NCBI GenBank assembly: GCA_020343555.1
Contig: CP070800.1
Span: 1,923,285 to 1,929,812, forward strand
From: Dehalococcoidales bacterium
Lineage (GTDB): Bacteria; Chloroflexota; Dehalococcoidia; Dehalococcoidales; UBA2162
Direction: 5' to 3'
DNA length: 6,528 bases
Positions 1 to 5,179 of the stretch are shown here, piece by piece. The position numbers and the translations under genes are program-made. Every line of letters begins with the position of its first letter. The stretch's first letter is position 1. Under the pieces are notes generated by a model, which made no database searches, had not been told where the DNA came from, and worked only from the letters and a program-made list of their open reading frames with translations.

Positions 1-1023
1 ATTGTTGCCGACTCATTCGTCGCCCTGATAACCGCTGGTCTGGTTGTCCTCTTCTTTACGGAAACCATTCAGATCTGGCATATATATGTAGCTATGATCG
101 CCAGATCAATAGGCGGTACATTTCATTTCCCGGCGATGGCAGCCTCTATACCGCTTATTGTTCCTGAAAAGCACCTCGCCCGTGTAGCCGGGTTGAACCA
201 GATGCTTGGCGGGGTTATCAATATCATCGGTCCGCCGGCTGGGGCGATATTGATGGAAACGCTTCCGATGTATGGAGTACTGGCGGTCGATATCCTGACA
301 GCGATAATCGCCGTAGGACTGATATCTTTGATAGGAATACCAAAACCTCTGAGAACAACCCTTGTTGAAAAAGCATCAGCCATATCCGACATGATGCAGG
401 GCTTTCGTTTCATCTGGTCATGGAAAGGTCTGGCGATATTACTCGGCGTGGCTTCTTTGAGTAATTTCTTCCTGGTCCCTGCTTTCAACCTGACACCTTT
501 GTTTGTTGCCGAACACCTTGAAAATGACGTACTAAAACTTGGATGGCTGAACTCATCTTTCGGTATCGGAATTATCGCCGGCGGACTGATACTAGGAGTA
601 TGGGGTGGTTTCAAGAAGCGTATATACACCATTATCATGGCAATCAGTATTGAGGGTATTGCTGCAGTTATCTTTGGATTCACAACCACAGGCAGTTTCT
701 TCCTCGGATTATCCTGCGCTTTTCTATTGGGAACAGGCATAGCAATGGCTAATGGACCGTTAACCGCGATTTTTCAATCGGTAATACCTCACGATATCCA
801 GGGACGTGTCTTTACGATTATAGGTGCTATTTCTGCAGTTGCCGCACCACTCGGCCTTGCGATAGTTGGCCCCCTCGCTGACGCCATTGGTATCCGTTCC
901 ATATATTATATAGCGGGAATCGGTACCTTTATATCCGGTATAGTCTTTTTCTTCATTCCCGCAGTAATGAACCTGGAAAACTACAAAACGGACGAATCAA
1001 CGCACGCAACACCAGAGTCATAA
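1..1023 (+). CDS. MFS transporter, MefA-like exporter family (5' end missing)
   Basis: The reading frame is open from the first base of the window, so the gene starts upstream. An internal ATG at 94 lies inside a membrane segment and is not the true start. The 340 visible residues contain about ten hydrophobic segments, matching TM3 to TM12 of a 12-TM major facilitator protein. A longer hydrophilic loop at about residues 111-140 would be the central cytoplasmic loop. The stretch around residues 34-70 (RSIGGTFHFPAM, then VPEKHLARVAGLNQ) closely resembles MFS proteins annotated as macrolide-efflux (MefA/MFS_3) types. The family exports small hydrophobic compounds by proton antiport across the inner membrane; the substrate here cannot be inferred. 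The C-terminus is short and polar. The gene ends directly at a TTGACA box, and no terminator of its own is visible. The family call is fairly sure, the substrate unknown. Confidence 0.85.
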   Translation: MVADSFVALITAGLVVLFFTETIQIWHIYVAMIARSIGGTFHFPAMAASIPLIVPEKHLARVAGLNQMLGGVINIIGPPAGAILMETLPMYGVLAVDILTAIIAVGLISLIGIPKPLRTTLVEKASAISDMMQGFRFIWSWKGLAILLGVASLSNFFLVPAFNLTPLFVAEHLENDVLKLGWLNSSFGIGIIAGGLILGVWGGFKKRIYTIIMAISIEGIAAVIFGFTTTGSFFLGLSCAFLLGTGIAMANGPLTAIFQSVIPHDIQGRVFTIIGAISAVAAPLGLAIVGPLADAIGIRSIYYIAGIGTFISGIVFFFIPAVMNLENYKTDESTHATPES

Positions 1024-1052
1024 TTGACACTCATATAACTTTATGTTAAAGT
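1024..1052 (+). promoter_or_regulatory. Putative sigma70-type promoter of the aro operon leader (P1)
   Basis: A perfect -35 box TTGACA (1024-1029) begins at the base after the MFS stop codon. After exactly 17 bases comes TAAAGT (1047-1052), which matches 4 of 6 bases of the -10 consensus. Transcription would start near 1058-1060, only about 7-9 bases before the leader peptide ATG. GATAAT at 1061-1066 is a better -10 match but has no credible -35 at the right distance. The position just ahead of the attenuator supports the call; no experiment or comparison backs it. Confidence 0.5.
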
Positions 1053-1066
1053 AACATACAGATAAT

Positions 1067-1156
1067 ATGAGTACGAAATCATATAAGACCTCAGGAATTT
1101 GTTTCTTTTATTTTGTGTTTTCAAATATTGAAACCGCCTGGGAGGTTTTGTCTTAA
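1067..1156 (+). CDS. Putative aromatic leader peptide of the aro operon attenuator (29 aa)
   Basis: ATG at 1067 opens a 29-codon frame that ends at TAA 1154-1156. Residues 13-18 read FFYFVF, so five of six codons (1103-1120) are aromatic: TTC, TTT, TAT, TTT, GTG, TTT. Tyr6 and Trp25 are further aromatic residues. Such runs of control codons are the hallmark of leader peptides of amino acid operons such as pheL, where slow decoding lets the ribosome sense charged tRNA. The frame ends 28 bases before an intrinsic terminator and overlaps strands 1 and 2 of the attenuator folding. There is no clear Shine-Dalgarno sequence, and the predicted transcript start is only a few bases upstream, so initiation may be near-leaderless. 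Caution: the tract is T-rich, which favours Phe codons by chance. The peptide itself probably has no function other than being translated. Confidence 0.7.
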   Translation: MSTKSYKTSGICFFYFVFSNIETAWEVLS

Positions 1157-1208
1157 AAAACAGCAAAATAAAATGAAAATCGAGACCCTCCCAATCGGGA
1201 GGGTTTTT
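1083..1208 (+). promoter_or_regulatory. Putative ribosome-mediated transcription attenuator upstream of aroB
   Basis: Four RNA strands can form the classic alternative pairings. Strands 1:2: 1083-1091 pairs with 1143-1151 (two G-U), continues as CAGG 1092-1095 with CCTG 1137-1140 across a GG bulge, and GTTTC 1101-1105 pairs with GAAAC 1130-1134. Strands 2:3 (antiterminator): TGGGAGG 1139-1145 pairs perfectly with CCTCCCA 1187-1193, plus three weaker pairs past one mismatch. Strands 3:4 (terminator): 1185-1192 pairs with 1197-1204. Pairings 2:3 and 3:4 exclude each other because both use 1187-1192. A ribosome stalled on the Phe/Tyr codons at 1103-1120 would cover strand 1 and leave strand 2 free, giving read-through into aroB. 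A ribosome reaching the stop at 1154 would cover strand 2 and allow termination. The pairings are read directly from the sequence; the regulatory logic is inferred from known trp/phe attenuators. Confidence 0.7.
1185..1208 (+). terminator. Intrinsic (Rho-independent) terminator, strands 3:4 of the attenuator
   Basis: ACCCTCCC (1185-1192) and GGGAGGGT (1197-1204) form a perfect 8-bp GC-rich stem with the 4-base loop AATC. A run of five T begins at 1204, the last stem base, and runs to 1208. It lies 63 bases before the aroB start on the same strand, so it can only act as a leader terminator for aro transcription, or as the end of the MFS transcript, or both. Confidence 0.88.
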
Positions 1209-1225
1209 CATATACAGGAAGAGAT

Positions 1226-1244
1226 TATACCATCTAATGGTATA
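1226..1244. repeat. 19-base perfect palindrome, possible operator in front of aroB
   Basis: The 8-base arms TATACCAT (1226-1233) and ATGGTATA (1237-1244) are exact inverted repeats around the 3-base centre CTA. The right arm overlaps the extended -10 element of the second putative promoter, the classic place for a repressor operator. As RNA it could also form a hairpin between the terminator and the aroB ribosome binding site, but it has no T-run and so is not a second terminator. No regulator gene is visible in the window. Confidence 0.5.
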
Positions 1245-1248
1245 TAAT
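1238..1248 (+). promoter_or_regulatory. Putative extended -10 promoter directly ahead of aroB (P2)
   Basis: TGG (1238-1240) followed by TATATA (1241-1246) has the TGn form of an extended -10 promoter, and a perfect TATAAT also occurs at 1243-1248. No recognisable -35 box lies 16-18 bases upstream, which extended -10 promoters can tolerate. Being downstream of the attenuator terminator, it would give aroB transcription that bypasses attenuation. AT-rich sequence produces such boxes easily, so the call is tentative. Confidence 0.35.
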
Positions 1249-1270
1249 AAGCGTAATTCAGGGAAGAAAT

Positions 1271-2347
1271 ATGCAAACAGTAACACTGAAAACAGGAAGT
1301 ACAAGCTATGATATTCTGGTAGGTTCCGGACTGCTTGCTCAGGCAGGAACTCTGCTGAAAAGTAGGGATTATTCTACCGGTAAAGTGGTGATAGTAACGG
1401 ACTCCAGAGTAATAAAACTCCACTGTGATAGGCTGGCGCAAAACCTGAGAGATTCGGGCTTTGATGTACTGGTGATAGAGATCCCTGAAGGTGAAGACCA
1501 GAAATCACTTGAGACAGCGGGTAGTATATATGAAAAACTAACGGATTTTTATGCTGAGAGAAATACTCCCCTGCTGGCACTTGGTGGAGGGGTGATCGGA
1601 GATCTTACCGGGTTCGTCGCCGCCACTTATATGCGTGGAGTACCCCTTATTCAGATACCTACTACCCTGCTTTCACAGGGTGACAGCAGCATTGGTGGTA
1701 AAACGGCCGTGAACCACGGGCAGGTGAAAAACAAGATAGGCGCGTTCTATCATCCACGACTGACGATCTCTGATATTTCGATTCTCGGCACCCTGAATAC
1801 CAGGGAATTGAGTAACGGGCTTTCCGAGATCATTAAGCACGGATTGATTCTGGATGCAGATTTTTTCGCCTATCTTGAAAATTACATGGAAAAGATAAAA
1901 GAACTGGATGAACAGGTACTCGAACATGCAGTAGCTCGTTCTGCAGAATTAAAGGCTAGTGTGGTAGAAAAAGACGAACTAGACCTCGGAATTCGGAATA
2001 TACTGAACTGCGGACATACTGCCGGGCACGCGATCGAGTCGGTCTCCGGTCTTAAGACATGGCATGGCGAAGCAGTATCGATCGGACTGATGCTAGAAGC
2101 CAGGATTTCGAACGAAATGGAGATAATGAAAGATAACGAGCTGGAACGACTTGAAAATGTACTGAAAAAAGCAGGACTTCCGACCAAAATGCCGGAACTG
2201 GCACCGGACAAGTTACTGGAAGCCATGCACCATGATAAAAAAGTAGTCGGTGGTAAAATACGGTTCGCGTTACCGAAAAGTATTGGTGATGCGTTCATAA
2301 CCGATGATGTGAGTACCTCCATAATCGAAAAAGCGTTAGTGAATTGA
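1271..2347 (+). CDS. aroB: 3-dehydroquinate synthase
   Basis: AroB converts DAHP to 3-dehydroquinate, the second step of the shikimate pathway, in the cytoplasm, using NAD+ and a divalent metal (Zn or Co). At 358 residues the protein has the usual family length. The N-terminal NAD-binding domain carries GGGVIGD (105-111) and PTTLLSQGDSSIGGK (130-144). The metal-binding domain shows the three expected ligands: Glu186 in SEIIKH, His249 in GHTAGHA and His265 in HGEAV. HHDKK (320-324) completes the active-site signatures. Gly137 replaces the Val or Ala usual between Gln and the active-site Asp138, probably harmlessly. The ATG at 1271 follows AGGGA (1260-1264) by six bases. It is the first gene after the attenuator and would be the main target of its control. 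The stop codon is one base from the aroD start. Confidence 0.97.
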   Translation: MQTVTLKTGSTSYDILVGSGLLAQAGTLLKSRDYSTGKVVIVTDSRVIKLHCDRLAQNLRDSGFDVLVIEIPEGEDQKSLETAGSIYEKLTDFYAERNTPLLALGGGVIGDLTGFVAATYMRGVPLIQIPTTLLSQGDSSIGGKTAVNHGQVKNKIGAFYHPRLTISDISILGTLNTRELSNGLSEIIKHGLILDADFFAYLENYMEKIKELDEQVLEHAVARSAELKASVVEKDELDLGIRNILNCGHTAGHAIESVSGLKTWHGEAVSIGLMLEARISNEMEIMKDNELERLENVLKKAGLPTKMPELAPDKLLEAMHHDKKVVGGKIRFALPKSIGDAFITDDVSTSIIEKALVN

Positions 2348-2348
2348 G

Positions 2349-3011
2349 ATGAACAGACCAAGAATTTGCGCAGCGATAATAAATGACGATCTGACAAAAA
2401 TCCGGGAAGCGGAATCGATAGTAGACCTGTTCGAGATCAGGATCGACCTTATCGGAGATGGCTGGGAGACCGTAGCAAAGACTGTCAATAAATCCTGGAT
2501 AGCTACAAACCGCACCATCGACGAAGGGGGAAGATGGAACGGAAACGAAGCGCGGCGAATAGAGAGGTTGCTGCAGGCAATTGAACTCGGCGCAGAGATG
2601 GTCGACGTTGAATACAGGACAAAGAATCTGAAAAACATAGTGCCCCTTGTCAAAAAAAGAGCGAAGTGTATACTGTCATTCCATGATACTGAGAAAACAC
2701 CGTCATTGAATGAATTGAAAAATATTGTAGACGGCCAGATCAAAGCAGGAGCTGATATCTGTAAAGTGGTTACTGCGGCAAAGGAATACCAGGACAACCT
2801 GACGGTACTGGAATTGGTACGGGCATTTCACACCAGCAGGATTGTATCCTTTGCGATGGGGCAACTGGGGCAGACAAGCCGGATACTTTCCCCGCTGATC
2901 GGGGCTGACTTTACCTACGGATCGATCGAAGAAGGCAAGGAATCGGCACCGGGCCAGATAACGGTAAAACAAATGATCGAAACATACCGGATAATTGGAT
3001 TAGGAGATTGA
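2349..3011 (+). CDS. aroD: 3-dehydroquinate dehydratase, class I
   Basis: AroD dehydrates 3-dehydroquinate to 3-dehydroshikimate through a Schiff-base intermediate (class I, syn elimination). The 220-residue length fits the class I TIM-barrel enzymes rather than the roughly 150-residue class II (AroQ) form. Visible signatures are FEIRIDL with Glu29 and Arg31, the catalytic His112 in SFHDT, and the Schiff-base Lys139 in GADICKVVT. MGQLGQTSR (170-178) and SAPGQ (199-203) are the expected substrate-binding segments. The ATG lies one base after the aroB stop and has no strong ribosome binding site, so translation is probably coupled to aroB. Class I enzymes are typical of enterobacteria, archaea and some Chloroflexota and Firmicutes. 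Confidence 0.96.
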   Translation: MNRPRICAAIINDDLTKIREAESIVDLFEIRIDLIGDGWETVAKTVNKSWIATNRTIDEGGRWNGNEARRIERLLQAIELGAEMVDVEYRTKNLKNIVPLVKKRAKCILSFHDTEKTPSLNELKNIVDGQIKAGADICKVVTAAKEYQDNLTVLELVRAFHTSRIVSFAMGQLGQTSRILSPLIGADFTYGSIEEGKESAPGQITVKQMIETYRIIGLGD

Positions 3012-3015
3012 CGGT

Positions 3016-3777
3016 ATGAGTGTTTTCAGAGATAATCAGGACGCATTTGGTCGCATGATACATGATTATTACACAGGATATTCCGACAGTCGACTACCCG
3101 GTATTCTCGAAAGGTGTGACGGATTTATATCCGATGCCGGCTCGACTGCGGTTTACTTCAGTGAATATAAAAAATGGCCACTACTCGAAAGAAAAGCAGT
3201 CAGGTTTGCACGTGGTAGGATCCTGGATATCGGCTGCGGTGCTGGCAGGCACTGTTTATACCTGCAGTATAAAGGGCTGGAGGTCACCGGTATCGATAAC
3301 TCACCATTAGCAGTAGAGGTTTGCAGGCAGAGAGGAGTAAAGAACGCCGTTGTACTTCCGCTCAATGACATTACTCCCGGACTGGGAATATTTGATACTG
3401 TATTAATGCTTGGCTCTAACTTCGGTCTGTTCGGCAGTTTTCACAATGCCAGGCGCATGTTAAAAAAGCTGGACAGGATAACATCCGATCAAGCCAGGAT
3501 CATAGCAACGACAACCGATGTCTACCAGACCGAAGATCCTGATCAATTGAGTTACCATGAATATAACAGGAACCACGGTAGAATGAGTGGTCAACTAAAA
3601 TTCAAAGTCCGATACAAAAAATACGCCACTCCCTGGTTCGATTATCTGATCGTCTCGAAGGATGAAATGGAAAATATACTTAACGGAACAAACTGGAGAG
3701 TAAACAGGTATATAGATGCGAGGGATTCTCGTTACGCGGCAATTATCGAAAAACATAAGGTCAGGAGAAAGAAATAA
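3016..3777 (+). CDS. Class I SAM-dependent methyltransferase, substrate unknown
   Basis: The 253-residue protein has a Rossmann-fold methyltransferase core. Motif I is ILDIGCGAGRH (69-79), the SAM-ribose acidic residue is Asp94 in VTGIDNSP, and FDTVLMLGSNFGLFG (126-140) corresponds to the strand-4 region. The C-terminal half, with YHEYNRNHGRM and YATPWFDY, resembles a widespread group of uncharacterised methyltransferases; these segments probably shape the substrate site. The start at 3016 has AGGAG (3002-3006) nine bases upstream, inside the end of aroD. The stop codon is immediately followed by the aroE ATG. Insertion between aroD and aroE is not part of the canonical pathway. It may act on an aromatic or shikimate-derived metabolite, or simply be a passenger. 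The fold is sure; the function is not known. Confidence 0.9.
   Translation: MSVFRDNQDAFGRMIHDYYTGYSDSRLPGILERCDGFISDAGSTAVYFSEYKKWPLLERKAVRFARGRILDIGCGAGRHCLYLQYKGLEVTGIDNSPLAVEVCRQRGVKNAVVLPLNDITPGLGIFDTVLMLGSNFGLFGSFHNARRMLKKLDRITSDQARIIATTTDVYQTEDPDQLSYHEYNRNHGRMSGQLKFKVRYKKYATPWFDYLIVSKDEMENILNGTNWRVNRYIDARDSRYAAIIEKHKVRRKK
3763..3767 (+). promoter_or_regulatory. Ribosome binding site of aroE inside the methyltransferase gene
   Basis: AGGAG lies ten bases before the aroE ATG and within the last codons of the methyltransferase gene. It gives aroE its own strong initiation signal although there is no gap between the two genes, and it supports ATG 3778 as the start. Confidence 0.7.
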
Positions 3778-4635
3778 ATGACAGAAATATCAGGAAAGAC
3801 AAAGGTCTGTGCTTTGATAGGCGATCCTATTGAGCACACGATGTCTCCGGCAATGCATAACGCAGCCTTCAACGAACTCGGGCTCGATTGCGTATATGTG
3901 GCTTTCGGAGTAAAACCTGATGAGCTTGCCGGTGCGATTAACGGAATGAAATCACTGGGAATGCCCGGGTGGAACGTAACCATTCCTCACAAGGTAAATG
4001 TAATTCCACTGCTGGACAAACTTGATCCGCTGGCAGAGAAGATAGGTGCCGTCAATACCGTTGTCAATGAAAACGGCATCCTGACCGGTCACAACACGGA
4101 TGCTACCGGATTTCTCCAGGCAATGCTGGAGAAAGGAGTCGAGCCAAAAGGGAAGAACATAGCGATCATGGGTGCCGGAGGAGCAGCCAGGGCGGTATCG
4201 TTCATCCTGGCAGATCGCGGTGCATATCCTGTAATCCTCAATCGGATCGAGGAACTTGACTGGGCTGAGAACCTGGCTGCCATGATATCAAAGGAATTTG
4301 AAATCGATGTACCGGCTATGGAACTAACCAAAGGAAATCTCGGTAATGTCCTGGATAAAGCCGAGATCCTGGTCAATGCGACCAGTGTCGGAATGAGTCC
4401 GAATGATAATGTTTCGCCTGCGCCGGCGGAACTGCTGAAAGCAGACCTTACGGTCTATGATGTTATTTATAATCCAATCAAGACCAAACTCCTGAAAGAC
4501 GCTGAAGCAGCCGGTGCAACGATTATAGGTGGAATCGATATGCTCGTCTGGCAGGGAATCATGGCGTTCGAAAAATGGACCGGACAGAAACCGACATTCG
4601 AACTGATGAAAAACCAGGCAATGAAATTCCTTTAG
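3778..4635 (+). CDS. aroE: Shikimate dehydrogenase (NADP+)
   Basis: AroE reduces 3-dehydroshikimate to shikimate with NADPH. The 285-residue length is typical. The N-terminal substrate domain shows GDPIEHTMSPAMHN (15-28), NVTIPHK with catalytic Lys72, and NTD with catalytic Asp108. The cofactor domain has the glycine-rich loop GAGGAARA (132-139), followed by Asn155-Arg156, the position that selects NADP over NAD. VNATSVGM (199-206), YNP (231-233) and GGIDMLVWQG (251-260) are further family signatures. All key residues are present, favouring a true AroE over the quinate/shikimate paralogues YdiB or RifI. Its ATG directly follows the TAA of the methyltransferase gene, and aroK starts 13 bases after its stop. 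Confidence 0.96.
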   Translation: MTEISGKTKVCALIGDPIEHTMSPAMHNAAFNELGLDCVYVAFGVKPDELAGAINGMKSLGMPGWNVTIPHKVNVIPLLDKLDPLAEKIGAVNTVVNENGILTGHNTDATGFLQAMLEKGVEPKGKNIAIMGAGGAARAVSFILADRGAYPVILNRIEELDWAENLAAMISKEFEIDVPAMELTKGNLGNVLDKAEILVNATSVGMSPNDNVSPAPAELLKADLTVYDVIYNPIKTKLLKDAEAAGATIIGGIDMLVWQGIMAFEKWTGQKPTFELMKNQAMKFL

Positions 4636-4648
4636 GAATCGAGGTAGT

Positions 4649-5179
4649 ATGAAAACGAATATTGCGTTGATAGGTTATATGGGAACCGGCAAAACTATCG
4701 TCGGTCAGGCGCTTGCCGAGAAATTAAATATGAATCTGGTCGAGATGGACTGGTTTATCGAGCAGGAAGCAGGGATGAGTATACCGGAGATATTCAGCAA
4801 AGAAGGTGAGATTGGATTCAGGGAAAGGGAGATAGCTGCTACGAAAAAAATTGCCGGAGAAAAATCATGTGTAATCGCCTGTGGCGGCGGTATAATCCTG
4901 AATAAGATTAATATTGACCGGCTTAAAGAGAGTTCGATAATCGTGTATCTCACAGCAGCACCAAGGACCATCCTGAAACGTGTATCAGGTGAAGCCGGGC
5001 AGAGACCGCTACTTGAGGTAGAAGACCAGTTGAAAACGATAAAGGAAATGCTGAAATACAGGGGGCCATATTATGAACGGTCAGCCGAAGTAACGGTGAA
5101 TACATCCAGGCTCAGTATTGATGCAGTTACCAATAATATCATTGCAAGACTGAAAGAGTATGAAAGCTTCAATATCTAA
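4649..5179 (+). CDS. aroK: Shikimate kinase
   Basis: AroK phosphorylates shikimate at the 3-hydroxyl with ATP. At 176 residues it has the normal length of this small P-loop NMP-kinase-like enzyme. The Walker A loop is GYMGTGKT (9-16). The shikimate-binding set is present: Asp34, Arg58 in FRER, the CGGG loop (78-81), and Arg138 in YRGPYYE. Arg119 in QRPLL is the lid residue. Glu32 stands where the first Asp of the usual DxD motif is expected. GAGGT (4641-4645) is only three to four bases before the ATG, closer than usual, but the conserved N-terminus IALIGYMG fixes the start. The last 20 bases overlap aroA. Confidence 0.95.
   Translation: MKTNIALIGYMGTGKTIVGQALAEKLNMNLVEMDWFIEQEAGMSIPEIFSKEGEIGFREREIAATKKIAGEKSCVIACGGGIILNKINIDRLKESSIIVYLTAAPRTILKRVSGEAGQRPLLEVEDQLKTIKEMLKYRGPYYERSAEVTVNTSRLSIDAVTNNIIARLKEYESFNI

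Noticed and set aside
123..740. Minus-strand open frame of 205 codons opposite the MFS gene.
   Set aside because: The opposite strand encodes a clear membrane transporter with family motifs; the minus frame shows no domain.
1061..1066. GATAAT as the -10 box of P1.
   Set aside because: It matches the consensus better than TAAAGT, but no plausible -35 lies 16-18 bases upstream, and a start there would remove the leader ATG.
1130..1150. ACCGCC beside GGGAGG looked like part of a T-box riboswitch antiterminator.
   Set aside because: The conserved T-box sequence (AGGGTGGNACCGCG) is absent, the leader is too short for a stem I domain, and the leader-peptide model explains the same bases better.
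1041..1304. Minus-strand open frame of 87 codons across the aroB leader.
   Set aside because: It runs through the terminator, promoter elements and aroB start, has low-complexity composition (Phe/Tyr/Leu from A-rich sequence) and no recognisable domain.
1882..2397. Minus-strand open frame of 171 codons opposite the aroB/aroD junction.
   Set aside because: It is very Ser-rich, as expected for the complement of an acidic, Glu/Asp-rich coding strand, and lies fully opposite conserved aroB and aroD sequence.
3062..3310. Plus-strand 82-codon frame inside the methyltransferase gene.
   Set aside because: It is an out-of-frame overlap of the SAM-binding region, with no ribosome binding site and no recognisable domain.
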